Source: Pelagomonas calceolata
Lineage: Eukaryota > Sar > Pelagophyceae > Pelagomonadales > Pelagomonadaceae
Direction: 5' to 3'
Length of the DNA: 64,000 nucleotides
Assembly: GCA_918797485.1 (NCBI GenBank)
Contig: CAKKNE010000003.1
Location: 2,852,001 to 2,916,000 of the forward strand
Positions 55,370 through 63,824 of the stretch are shown piece by piece; the stretch's first letter is position 1; every line of letters begins with the position of its first letter. The position numbers were made by a program, and so were the translations under genes. The notes below the pieces were generated by a model. It saw only the letters and a program-made list of their open reading frames with translations, made no database searches and had not been told where the DNA came from.

Positions 55370-56455
55370 ATGTTGTTACGCGTCGCGGCGCTGCTCGCCG
55401 CGGTTGCTGCGAAATTACCCTGGCAGAATACCGACTCACCGCGCGCGGCCGCGCGCCGCGCCTTCTCGACGCTCCAGGACGGCTGGTCCGCGACCTACGT
55501 GCCATCCAAGAACGCATCATTTATCCCGAGGACAAAGGCATCGGAGACCTGGTTCTCCGTCGTGGCCGCGACGGACGCCGAGGAATTGAGGCTCCTGCCT
55601 CATTTGTTAAAACACTACGCCTGGATTCCGCCGTCCCGGTTTGTGGTCGTCCTCCACGCGCCGAAACGGACGGCAACTTATAGAGAAATGGCGCATCATG
55701 TCGAAGCGTTTGGAGCCATGGGCCACGTCCGCTGGGCGTCGCCCTACTCCGGCGCGCACAAGGAAGCCGTGAGACGTTTTGCGTTTGCGCGGTTGCTGCA
55801 AAGCAAACAGATGAAATTCGGGGACTGGGTCGTCCACGCGGACTCCGATGAATTCGTGGTCTTTCCTGATAGATCTTTTGAGGAGGTGCTGTCGCGAGCC
55901 GGAAAAGCCGACGTGGTTGGTGGTATGTGGACCGATAGGGTCGCGGACCAGGGGGCGTTGGCACCCATACCAGAACAAGATCTGTGGGAGGCGTTCCCGC
56001 TGAACTGCGCGTTTCGGAGAAAACCGAAGGTCGTGGCCTACAAGTTGCCGCGCCTGGTCACGGACGGCGCGCACGCGCCGCTTGGGAAGGATGCGGTCTT
56101 CGCTTCCGATAGAGGAATAGTGTACCACTTCAAGTGGCATTCGCATGTCTTGGAGCGATTGAAGGAGCGCGTCGAGGTTAAAAAACGGCCGCGCCAATTC
56201 GGCGGGCGGGGGAAACAAGGAGCGGCGCATTTGGTGGAGGCCCTGCGCGCCTATTTAGTTGATCACGACGGCATTTGCGTCTCATGCAAAGACATGCGCG
56301 CCGTCTGCTGCCGCGCGCCGTGCGACGTTGATTCGTTGCGGCCCTACGAGGCGTTCCTGCGGACGGACCCGTCGAAGCCTCATTATTTCGCGTTTGGCAT
56401 CTTGTTGCTGTTGTGTGGTTGTTGTTACGCGTACCTTCGGCGTCGCGCTGCGTAA
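55370..56455 (+). CDS. Glycosyltransferase-like protein (DUF23/GT92-like or Glyco_tranf_2_4) with C-terminal membrane segment
   Basis: 361 aa from the ATG at 55370, beginning a signal peptide (LLRVAALLAAVAAKLPW). The catalytic core shows SVVAATDAEELRLLPHLLKH, SRFVVVLHAPKRTATY, and the D-x-D metal site in WVVHADSDEFVVFPD, then YHFKWHSHVLERLKER. These blocks fit family-2-fold enzymes that handle extracellular glycans. A hydrophobic segment ends the chain (FAFGILLLLCGCCYAYL), so it may be a Golgi or surface membrane enzyme. Sugar specificity unknown. Confidence 0.78.
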   Translation: MLLRVAALLAAVAAKLPWQNTDSPRAAARRAFSTLQDGWSATYVPSKNASFIPRTKASETWFSVVAATDAEELRLLPHLLKHYAWIPPSRFVVVLHAPKRTATYREMAHHVEAFGAMGHVRWASPYSGAHKEAVRRFAFARLLQSKQMKFGDWVVHADSDEFVVFPDRSFEEVLSRAGKADVVGGMWTDRVADQGALAPIPEQDLWEAFPLNCAFRRKPKVVAYKLPRLVTDGAHAPLGKDAVFASDRGIVYHFKWHSHVLERLKERVEVKKRPRQFGGRGKQGAAHLVEALRAYLVDHDGICVSCKDMRAVCCRAPCDVDSLRPYEAFLRTDPSKPHYFAFGILLLLCGCCYAYLRRRAA

Positions 56456-56685
56456 GTTGGTTGTGCCTTTTGAGGGTTGTTTGGATATGCAAGAGTACTC
56501 CATTTATCCCCCCCGCCCTGCTCTGCCGCGGCTGACCGGCGTATGACTGGCACCTCAAGTTCGTTGGCCCACCACCGCGGAGCAGGGCTCTCGCATTTGT
56601 TTTGGCGCATCGACCAGCTCCCGCTGCCATAAACACCACGCAAGGTGCCGCACAGCTCACTGGACGTCGACAGCAAACAGTAATC

Positions 56686-57318
56686 ATGAAGCTTGCTCTT
56701 GCCTTCCTTGGCGCGACGGCCGTCGCGTTCACGGCCCCGCAGACGACGTCGACGCGCGCCGCCACGCAGCTATGCGCGTACGTACCGTCGGGCATGGACC
56801 CCGCCGCCTACGCGGCCCTCAAGAAGAAGGAGGCCGCCGCGTCGAAGAAGTCGGACCGCAAGGCCTACAAGTCCCGATCGTTCAACTCCTTCGTCGAAGC
56901 GATGGAGAAGGGCGAGGCCACGCACCTCTTCGCCGTCGACCCGCGCAAGATCAAGTCCGGCGAAGTGCCCATCGAGGAGGTGCCGTACATGCAGCGACGC
57001 GGTGGTTCGTGGGACGGGTCCGACCTCAAGGGCGCCGCGCTCCGCCGCGCGAAGAAGAAGCAGTCGCAGGGCATGTACACGGCCGGCAAGTGGCTCGACT
57101 CGGACCGCGAGTACGAGAAGAACGGGCCGGGCGTGATGTCGTTCTTCACGCAGTTCAACGGCGGCAAGCAGGACAAGGTCGAGGACCGCGCGAGGCAGAA
57201 CGGCATCTCGCAGGACGCGCAGCTCTGGCGCGACGCCGGCGCGCTGTCGGCGAAGCAGGCCTCGAAGATCAAGGCGTCGAAGCTCGGCGAGGAGAAGAAG
57301 TTCTTCGGCCTGTTCTAG
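56686..57318 (+). CDS. Plastid-targeted protein conserved-looking, unknown function
   Basis: 210 aa from the ATG at 56686. MKLALAFLGATAVAFTAPQT is a textbook secondary-plastid presequence: signal peptide then the A-F-x-A-P motif. The mature part is very basic and Lys-rich, with FNSFVEAMEKGEATHLFAVD, KIKSGEVPIEEVPYMQRRGG, and a Lys-rich end finishing in FFGLF. The SFNSFVEAMEKGEAxHLFAVD block looks like a conserved stromal or thylakoid-associated protein of diatoms and relatives, but its role is unknown. Confidence 0.78.
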   Translation: MKLALAFLGATAVAFTAPQTTSTRAATQLCAYVPSGMDPAAYAALKKKEAAASKKSDRKAYKSRSFNSFVEAMEKGEATHLFAVDPRKIKSGEVPIEEVPYMQRRGGSWDGSDLKGAALRRAKKKQSQGMYTAGKWLDSDREYEKNGPGVMSFFTQFNGGKQDKVEDRARQNGISQDAQLWRDAGALSAKQASKIKASKLGEEKKFFGLF

Positions 57319-57396
57319 GTCCCCCGGTCTGTACCCTGTTGTGTGTGTCGCGCATCGGAATCATAAATATAGTGAAAACTTAACTTACACGAATCT

Positions 57397-58419
57397 CTAA
57401 GCGGCGCAGACGCCCGTCACGCCACCGTGGCCGCCTCTGGTAAACACGATGAAGTCCGCGACCGTATCCAAAGACGGGTCGTCCCAGACGTCCACGAGCG
57501 ACCTCCTTAAAAACGACGGCCCGTCCATCGGCACGCAGACCACGACCCGAAACTCGTCTCTATCTAAGGGCTCGAAGGGCCCGCCCGACTCGGTATACTT
57601 CTCGACGTGGTCGACGACGCCTAGGAAGTGTTGCACGTGGAAGGCGCCACAGACCAACATGATCGCGTCGCGCGTGTTCGTCTTGAGGAAGTCGAGGCAC
57701 GAGTGCGCCATCGCCGCGTCCCACAGGCACTGGGCCGCCACCACATTCTTCGACCGGAGGCCGACCATCTGTAGGCGCTCCGCGTAGGCCTCGGAGAGCG
57801 GCGTGTGGTGGTAGGGGAGCGGTGGTAGTTTTGCGACGTCATCACCAGAAATGGTGTCTAGAGCACTCACACCTTGTTTCGCCACTAAGCGCGCGTGCCT
57901 TCTCGGCGCGTTCGCCGCGACGATCGGGCCGCCCAGGGCCCGGGCCAAAAACGCCAGCGGCCCGTAGCGCTTCGTATCACCCTCGCCTCAAAATAACTTT
58001 GCCACGTCGTTCGACCGACCGGACGCGAAGGACTCGGCGTCGCGCCGCGCGTCCGCGTCGACGAACTCTAGAGCTAATGCTACTCTTCTACGGGAGTCGC
58101 GCTGGCGCCGCGCCATACCATCGTAGACGGACCGTTCCACATCTTGAGCTTTCGCATCGTCGTGGTGCTCGCCGAACATGACGAGCTTGCGCGAAGGGTC
58201 CGCGAGGTCCTCGATCATCTCCTCCAGGTTGATGCGTTTCAAGGGTTCGCCGGCGACTTGTCTTTCTAAAACAATCACATCTCTCTCCAACTCTCGGACG
58301 GGCGTCACCCTTCGCTGCGGCTTCTCGACGACGTCGCAGCGCGTCGTGTACTGGCCCGCGGCGGCGGCGGACGCGACCAAGCCCGTCGAGACGTTGAGGC
58401 GCACGGCGGCGCGCAGCAT
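57397..58419 (-). CDS. ChaN/Tiki-like haem-binding-fold protein with in-frame TGA
   Basis: One frame from the ATG at 58419 to 57397 (341 codons), interrupted by a single TGA at 57988..57990. Upstream: LVMFGEHHDDAKAQDVERSV and RRVALALEFVDADARRDAES; downstream: GGPIVAANAPRRHARLVAKQ, AIMLVCGAFHVQHFLGVVDH. These are the G-E-x-H and later H motifs of the ChaN (DUF399) fold. The TGA falls at a position where relatives often have Trp (KLF-x-GEGDTKRYG). A 36-bp intron could also remove it, but that is very short. I cannot tell Sec, nonsense or tiny intron apart. The N-terminus is presequence-like. Confidence 0.7.
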
Positions 58420-59130
58420 CGTTTCGCTTTCTCGCCGCGCACGCGGTCTCAACGGGTCCGCGCGCGGCGTAGCACGTGGGGATCCTTTGTTCGCAAGGCT
58501 GGAATCGCCAACTGAGCCGGATTTCGCCGTGCACGCTTCTCCCGCTACAAGCTGCGTATAGATGCGCTACGCGCACAGCGTGGCGCGCGGATACGACCGC
58601 CGTGCAGCAACTACAGGCGCTCTGATGTGTCTGCCTGCGGGCATGATGGACTCGTGCCGCGCAAAATCGAAGGTACGGCAAACGTGGTAAAGGAACGAAT
58701 GGAACATAGACGCATCGCCCGCGACGCGTGGCGTGCGCGATTGGAGGCAGGATGGGGGAGAGACAACCAGCAAAACACCACAGCTCCCTCGCGACGCAAG
58801 CGTCGGCTTTCGGGACGGAAGGAGTCCTCGAGCGTTCCTGTTCTCGCGCGGTGGCCGTGGGCACGCGCAGACACAGGCCGCTCGCTTTGGCAATTGGCAA
58901 GCGGCGGCAGCGTTCCTCCCTGCTCTGTTTTATCGCTTCCGTGTGCCGCTTTCGAGCCGCTTTTTTTTGGCGGTCCGGGCAGCATATCGGTTTCGCTGCG
59001 TCACAGTGCGTACAAAGCACACATAACCTCAAAGCACAGCCGAGCTTCGAAGACTGCTGCGCAAAGAATAAAAGCGGATATTTGCGGATCCGCGCTACCG
59101 CCGTCAAGGAACGAATAGAAGCAGTGACCA
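58420..59130. other. Intergenic, no gene seen
   Basis: About 700 bp between the divergent ChaN-like and cytochrome c genes. Overlapping frames on both strands give Arg/Ser-rich, unrelated translations. No GCTAG element found. Confidence 0.5.
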
Positions 59131-59540
59131 ATGGGCAAGGGCGACAAGGGCGCGAAGATCTTTAAGACCAAGCGCGGCCGCGGCGCCGTAACCGCTTACG
59201 AGCAGTCTTCTGCACGCACTGATACGCGCGTCGATGGCGCCGCCGTTAATCTCCGAACGCGCGCAGGTGCAGCCAGTGCCACACGATCGAGGCCGGCGGC
59301 GCGCACAAGCAGGGCCCGAACCTCCACGGCGTCTTCGGGCGCGCGGCCGGCACGGCGCCGGGCTTCGGCTTCAGCGGCGCCGTGTCCGGGAGCGGCGTGA
59401 CGTGGGACGACGAGACGATGGACAAGTGGCTCACGAACCCCAAGAAATTCATCAAGGGCACGAAGATGGTGTTTGCCGGCATCAAGAAGGACAAGGAGCG
59501 GGCGCCGCTGCTCAAGTACCTCAAGGAGGCGTCGGCGTAG
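59131..59540 (+). CDS. Cytochrome c (1 GC-AG intron)
   Basis: Exons 59131..59171 and 59267..59540, 104 aa. Mature-type start [14 protein letters not shown], then [20 protein letters not shown] (haem Cys15, Cys18, His19), [29 protein letters not shown] with the axial Met in GTKM. Keeping CSQCH in frame requires a donor that begins GC (AA/GCGCGGCC); no GT donor fits the phase. It carries electrons between complexes III and IV in the mitochondrial intermembrane space. The 95-bp intron contains a GTCGATGGCG core like the introners. Confidence 0.93.
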
Positions 59541-59732
59541 TGAGTGGGGTAAATAAGATTATTTTGTAACTTTTCATGTTAGACGACGCCCCTAGCGTGT
59601 GATAAGAATCCGCAGAGCGGAAATTAAGCTCTGAACTTCACTATTCGGAGGTCAGTCGGAGAGGTCTGTTTTCAAAAGCCATCCGCCTAGGCCTGTATAC
59701 ATGCATACTATATTTATGTATATATATTGATT

Positions 59733-59754
59733 CCTAGTATGTCCATACGCTAGC
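59733..59754 (+). promoter_or_regulatory. GCTAG-type upstream element, diverged
   Basis: CCTAGTATGTCCATACGC then TAGC, 62 bp before the ATG at 59816. The core is altered. Confidence 0.45.
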
Positions 59755-59815
59755 TCACTAGGTCTTGCGGCTCGCCAAAGTACACCAGCGATTGACGGTG
59801 TCTTCTACCGTCCAA

Positions 59816-60423
59816 ATGGTACATCATATCAGCTCCAGTCCAGTTTTCATACACATTCGACGGAACCGGAGCCGACGGCCGGCGCGGCTACGCCGCCTGG
59901 CCCGGCGCGCGCGGCCCCGGAGTTCGCGGTCCCGCGTCGCCTTCTCCGACGCGGACCTCGCATCGGCGGCGGACGCGGACGCGGCGGCGGCGCTGGCATC
60001 GCACGCTCCCGCGGACGCGGCGGCGCCCGCGGCCGGCCTCGAGCGCGAGAGTTGCGATACGACGCAGGGCGACACCGACGTAGACGTCGCCTCGCAACTC
60101 TCGCGCCTCTCGGTCGCTGGGGCCGAGGCGGAGCCCCGCAGCCCCCGGTCGCCGCGAACGCCGAAGGACGCGTGCGTCGTCTGCTGGGAGCGGCGCCGCG
60201 AGGTGGCCTGCTACCCTTGCATGTGCGTCGCGGCGTCCCGGAGATTTCCGCTGATACTTCACTTGACACCTCGATTGCGCGGAGACACGCCATCGCCGCG
60301 GTCGTCTCAATGTCTGATCCGCGCAGGCACGTCTGCCTCTGCGCGGCGTGCGCCGGCGCGGCGGACGCCTGTCCCATGTGCCGGCGGCCCGTCGAGGACG
60401 TGTTCCGCGTGTTCCTGTCTTGA
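59816..60423 (+). CDS. RING-finger protein (1 intron)
   Basis: Exons 59816..60222 and 60327..60423, 167 aa from the first ATG. An Ala/Arg/Asp-rich N-part leads to a C-terminal RING of the C3HC4 type: DACVVCWERRREVACYPCM, then HVCLCAACAGAADACPMCRR. Splicing the 104-bp intron is what brings C-x-H into register. Such C-terminal RINGs (IAP/MUL1-like) are ubiquitin E3 ligases. The intron contains ACGCCATCGCCGCG, a decayed introner core. Substrate unknown. Confidence 0.82.
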
Positions 60424-60498
60424 TTTCTTCATCATCATCGTCGTCGTCGGCGTTCCGCGGCTCTTATCTATATATGAAGCATCTTCTAAGCATCTTCT

Positions 60499-60520
60499 GC
60501 TAGTGTATCGACATACTAGG
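60499..60520 (+). promoter_or_regulatory. GCTAG-type upstream element, diverged and near-palindromic
   Basis: GCTAGTGTATCGACATACTA then GG, 115 bp before the SelO start. Confidence 0.45.
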
Positions 60521-60634
60521 CTTAAAGGAGCTTTGGTAAGCCAGCTGCACTTCAGGCAAGGCTGCTGGCGGACGAGCGGCGATAATAAGAGCGTTGCCGC
60601 GTTGCCAAGGCTGCTGTGACGAGCGCTGCAACGG

Positions 60635-62646
60635 ATGCGCGCGCCGCAGCTCGTCTACACCGCGACGGCCTGTGCAGCACTGCGGGCCGCGGCGGTGCGA
60701 CGGCTGAGGCCGACGCGCCGCCTCATCAACATGCGGGGCCTCGACGCCTTTGCCGCCGCCGCCGACGCGAGCTGGACGCGAGCATTGAACGCCGACCCCG
60801 AATCCAAGCAGCACGAGCCGAACAAGAGCTCGCGGCGCGTGAAGAGCGGCCACTACGTCCCCGTCGTGCCCACTGCTTTACAATCGCCGGAGCTCAAATT
60901 GCATTCGAAAGAACTCTGCGAGGAACTAGGCTTGGCGGAGGCCGACGTCAAAGACGAGCGCTTCGCGCGCTTCTTCTCGGGTGATGTGGATGCGCTGAGC
61001 CTGGGCGCGACGTGGGCGACGCCCTACGCGCTGAGCATCATGGTGCCGACTCAGCGTGAAATGAACTTGAACCTGACGCGGTCGCGGCGATGGCGTCCTC
61101 GCGATGCCACCTCGCGTCGATGTCGTCTTCACGATCACATGAGAGTCGACGCGTCGCGTGGATGTATGACGGCGTCCGTGCCACACAGGGCGAGCCGCAG
61201 ACGCGCAACTGCCCCTTCGGCACGGGCGAGGGCTACGGCGACGGGCGGGCCGTGTCGCTCGGCGAGGTTGTTGTAGATGACAAGCGGTGGGAGCTCCAGC
61301 TGAAGGGCGGCGGGCGGACACCGTTCTGCCGGGGCGCGGATGGCAGGGCCGTTTTGAGATCTTCTCTCAGAGAATTTTTAGCGTCGGAGGCGATGCATTT
61401 TCTCAGAGTGCCTACTACAAGAGCTTTGTCGTTGGTCGTATCGCGGACGGAAACGACGAAGCGGCCGTGGTACTCGGGCGCGCGCGACGACGCCGTGCCC
61501 GCTCCGAGTATAAGCGAGGACGACCCTCGCTTGGCCAAGTTCCCGCCACAAGTCCGGAAGCAGCTCATCAGACAATTGATGAGGCAGGGCGGCGACGATC
61601 CCGACGTGATGATCGAAGAAAGCTGCGCCATTACCTGCAGGGTGGCTCCTTCTTTCTCGCGAGTGGGCCACGTCGACTTGTTTTCCAGAAGGGCGCGCCA
61701 GGACGCCATGCGGATGACTGAGTATGAGAAGATCGTGCAGCACGTCATCGCGCGGGAGTACCCGGAATTACTTGGTGAGGACGCTACTAGATTGCCCCAA
61801 GTCGACGACTTAAAACCGGTCGCCCTGAAGTTCGCCGAAGCGTCTCGAGAGAAACTCGCGTCCCTCGCGGCGAACTGGCTGCGCGTCGGCTTCTGCCAGG
61901 GCAACTTCAACGCCGACAACTGCTTAGTTGGAGGAAGGACCATGGACTACGGCCCCTTCGGCTTCCTGGATCAATATGATCCTTCCTTCGCGAAATGGGT
62001 GGGGTCTGGCGACCACTTCGCCTTCGCCAATCAACCTGGCGCTGCTTTAGCGAACTGGGGGACCCTTGTGAGAAGCTTGGCCCCGTTGTTCGATGACCCG
62101 GCGCCTTTACAAGCTTTGCTAGATGATGCGCACGGTTATTTTCAAGCCGCGGTCGACGATTGTTATAGACGCAAGCTGGGCTTTCCTGATGGTGTGGATG
62201 CTTCTGATAAACCCAAGTCGTTGTGGCGGCGGCTCGAGCCTCAATTAAGGGGCCTGGACTACACGATCTTTTTCCGGGAACTGATGAACTGCGTCGAGGG
62301 CGGCGACGCGTCTGTACTAGAGAAAGCGTGCTACGAGCCGCTGACGGAGGAGAAGCGGTCGTTCTTGAATGAATGGTTAAATGACTGGCGTTCCGCATTG
62401 GGAGACACGGCGGGTGTCGCGGAGCGCATGCGTCGCGAGAACCCCAAACATATATTGAGGGAGTGGATGCTCGTCGAGGCGTATGATGCCGCCGGCGCGG
62501 GCGACTGGTCCGTGGCCGAGGAGCTCCACGAATTGATCAGAGAGCCGTACGCTGATAGGGCGCAACTGGACAAAAAGTACTACCGGCGGGCGCCCGATGC
62601 AGCTTTACGGCGGCCGGGGACGGCCTGGATGACCTGATCCTCGTAG
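60635..62646 (+). CDS. SELENOO: SelO protein adenylyltransferase (AMPylase), selenocysteine-containing (1 intron)
   Basis: Exons 60635..61042 and 61189..62646; reading TGA at 62635..62637 as Sec gives 621 aa ending T-U-S-S before TAG. SelO is a mitochondrial pseudokinase that transfers AMP to protein Ser/Thr/Tyr. Family motifs: TPYALSIM/GEPQTRNCPFGT, GYGDGRAVSLGE, LQLKGGGRTPF, LRSSLREFLASEAMHFL, FNADNCLVGGRTMDYGPFGF. In known SelO proteins Sec (or Cys) is the third residue from the end, followed by S-S, exactly as here (Sec619 of 621). The N-terminus is basic and presequence-like. The intron is an eroded introner; splicing restores the conserved IM/GEPQ junction. Confidence 0.9.
61043..61188 (+). 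mobile_element. Eroded introner forming the SelO intron
   Basis: Near the 5' end, CAGCGTGAAATGAAC is a diverged copy of CTGTGTGGAAATCAAC. The 3' end GTGCCACACAG keeps the CACAG acceptor. GATGGCGT and GTCGATG cores lie inside. No clear 8-bp duplication remains. Confidence 0.6.
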
Positions 62647-62667
62647 GTCCCCGTTTGCGTTCTCCAC

Positions 62668-62728
62668 CCCCGCGTGATATATGACGTCGATGCGCGCTTC
62701 GTTGGCGCGTATTGGCCGAGCCGCGGGG
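62668..62728 (+). promoter_or_regulatory. SECIS-like stem-loop in the SelO 3' UTR
   Basis: It starts 21 bp after the TAG. Lower helix 62668..62674 with 62722..62728 (7 bp); internal loop; AUGAC (62681..62685) facing CGAG (62717..62720), giving tandem sheared G-A/A-G pairs; upper helix 62686..62697 with 62705..62716 (12 bp, three G-U). This is the core layout of a eukaryotic SECIS. The apical loop UUCGUUG lacks the usual AA (or CC), so it is a candidate, not a proven element. Confidence 0.6.
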
Positions 62729-62747
62729 TTTCGGGAACGCACCGTGC

Positions 62748-62760
62748 TCCTAGTGTCTTA
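62748..62760 (+). promoter_or_regulatory. Half GCTAG-type element
   Basis: CTCCTAGTGTCTTA without the right half, in the convergent space between SelO and the 5-formyl-THF cyclo-ligase gene. Confidence 0.3.
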
Positions 62761-62835
62761 AGGGAGCGTTCGTGTTTTATGTTGTTTCGTCGCGGCGATG
62801 GCGTCTACTTGGTAGTGTTTTCGCGAGGAATTTAC

Positions 62836-63450
62836 TTAATCAGGCGCGAGCACGACGTCCAGCACCCGGTCGTGCGCCTCGCGCGGCACGCGCTCGGAGG
62901 ACGGAAGCACCTGCGCGCCCAGGCACACGCCGACGGTCGCCGGCCGCGCGACCGCGGCGGCGTCGGCCGCCGCGTCGGCGCGCGCGAGCCAGTTGTCGTA
63001 GAAGCCCGCGCCGTGGCCGAGGCGGCCGTTGTCGCAGTCGAAGGCCACGCCTGGCACGACGACGAGGTCCACGCGCGCGTCGAGCGCGTCCTCCCGACTA
63101 TCGTCGCGCGGCGGCTCGGCGATGCCCCAGTTCGAGCGGGGAAACGCGTCAATGTCCGCCATGGAGAAGGCCTCGACCATGGCCATGTCCCGCGCCTTGA
63201 CGTCCTCGACGCGGGGCAGGAAGACGCGCTTGTTGGCCGCGAAGGCGGCCTCGAGGATGGGCGCCGTGTCAAGTTCGCCGGGCATGCTGCAGAAGGCGCA
63301 GACCTTCGTGGCGCTTTTCCAATTGTCCCGCGCGAAGAGGCGCTGGGCGACGCGGGCGCTCTCGCTCTGGATTTGAGTAGCTGGCAACGCAGCACAGACT
63401 GCCTTGATGGACCGGCGCAAGGCCTTTTTTGCGGCCAGGATTTCGACCAT
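62836..63450 (-). CDS. 5-formyltetrahydrofolate cyclo-ligase
   Basis: 204 aa. It converts 5-formyl-THF to 5,10-methenyl-THF with ATP, recycling folate. The N-terminal basic helix (AAKKALRRSIKAV) is the ATP-phosphate element, CSMPGELDTAPILEAAFAAN the substrate region, and DLVVVPGVAFDCDNGRLGHG followed by GAGFYD the family signature. Length is typical. No strong targeting peptide. It converges with SelO. Confidence 0.93.
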   Translation of the reverse strand: MVEILAAKKALRRSIKAVCAALPATQIQSESARVAQRLFARDNWKSATKVCAFCSMPGELDTAPILEAAFAANKRVFLPRVEDVKARDMAMVEAFSMADIDAFPRSNWGIAEPPRDDSREDALDARVDLVVVPGVAFDCDNGRLGHGAGFYDNWLARADAAADAAAVARPATVGVCLGAQVLPSSERVPREAHDRVLDVVLAPD

Positions 63451-63627
63451 ATTGAGCTATTACAGCTGCACGGCACTTTTGCACAGCTACACTGGCTTGA
63501 GTGTGAACGCTCGTCCAGGCGTCGCAGCGATGGCGTGCTGTTCTCTGTGCTATCTGAGGCGCCTCTGCCAGCACGGCTGACCTTCGACGGCCGCCGTAAC
63601 TCGTGCTTTTGCCGCTGGCAAGTGCTT

Positions 63628-63651
63628 GCTAGTGTCTTACAACACGCTAGG
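63628..63651 (+). promoter_or_regulatory. GCTAG-type upstream element
   Basis: GCTAGTGTCTTACAACACGC then TAGG, midway (about 175 bp each side) between the divergent starts at 63450 and 63825. Confidence 0.65.
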
Positions 63652-63824
63652 TGCGGAGCGGACACCCGACGCGTGTACGCGGCACACACATCGCTGCACG
63701 ACGCGTGCTGCTATACACTCCTTCGGACTGGTGACTCGCGCTGTTCGACTCTTTGGGCATCCATCGACACCCAGCAGCTCGGTTACACGTGTAGACTGCC
63801 AGGTGTCGTTGCTCGGCGTCGCAG

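Noticed and set aside
58088-59131. 347-residue minus-strand frame between ChaN and cytochrome c
   Set aside because: Cys/Arg-rich, no family pattern, and overlaps ChaN coding sequence in another frame.
60499-60520. Near-palindrome as an independent transcription terminator
   Set aside because: It matches the GCTAG-type element in position and ends; no terminator type of this form is expected in a eukaryote.
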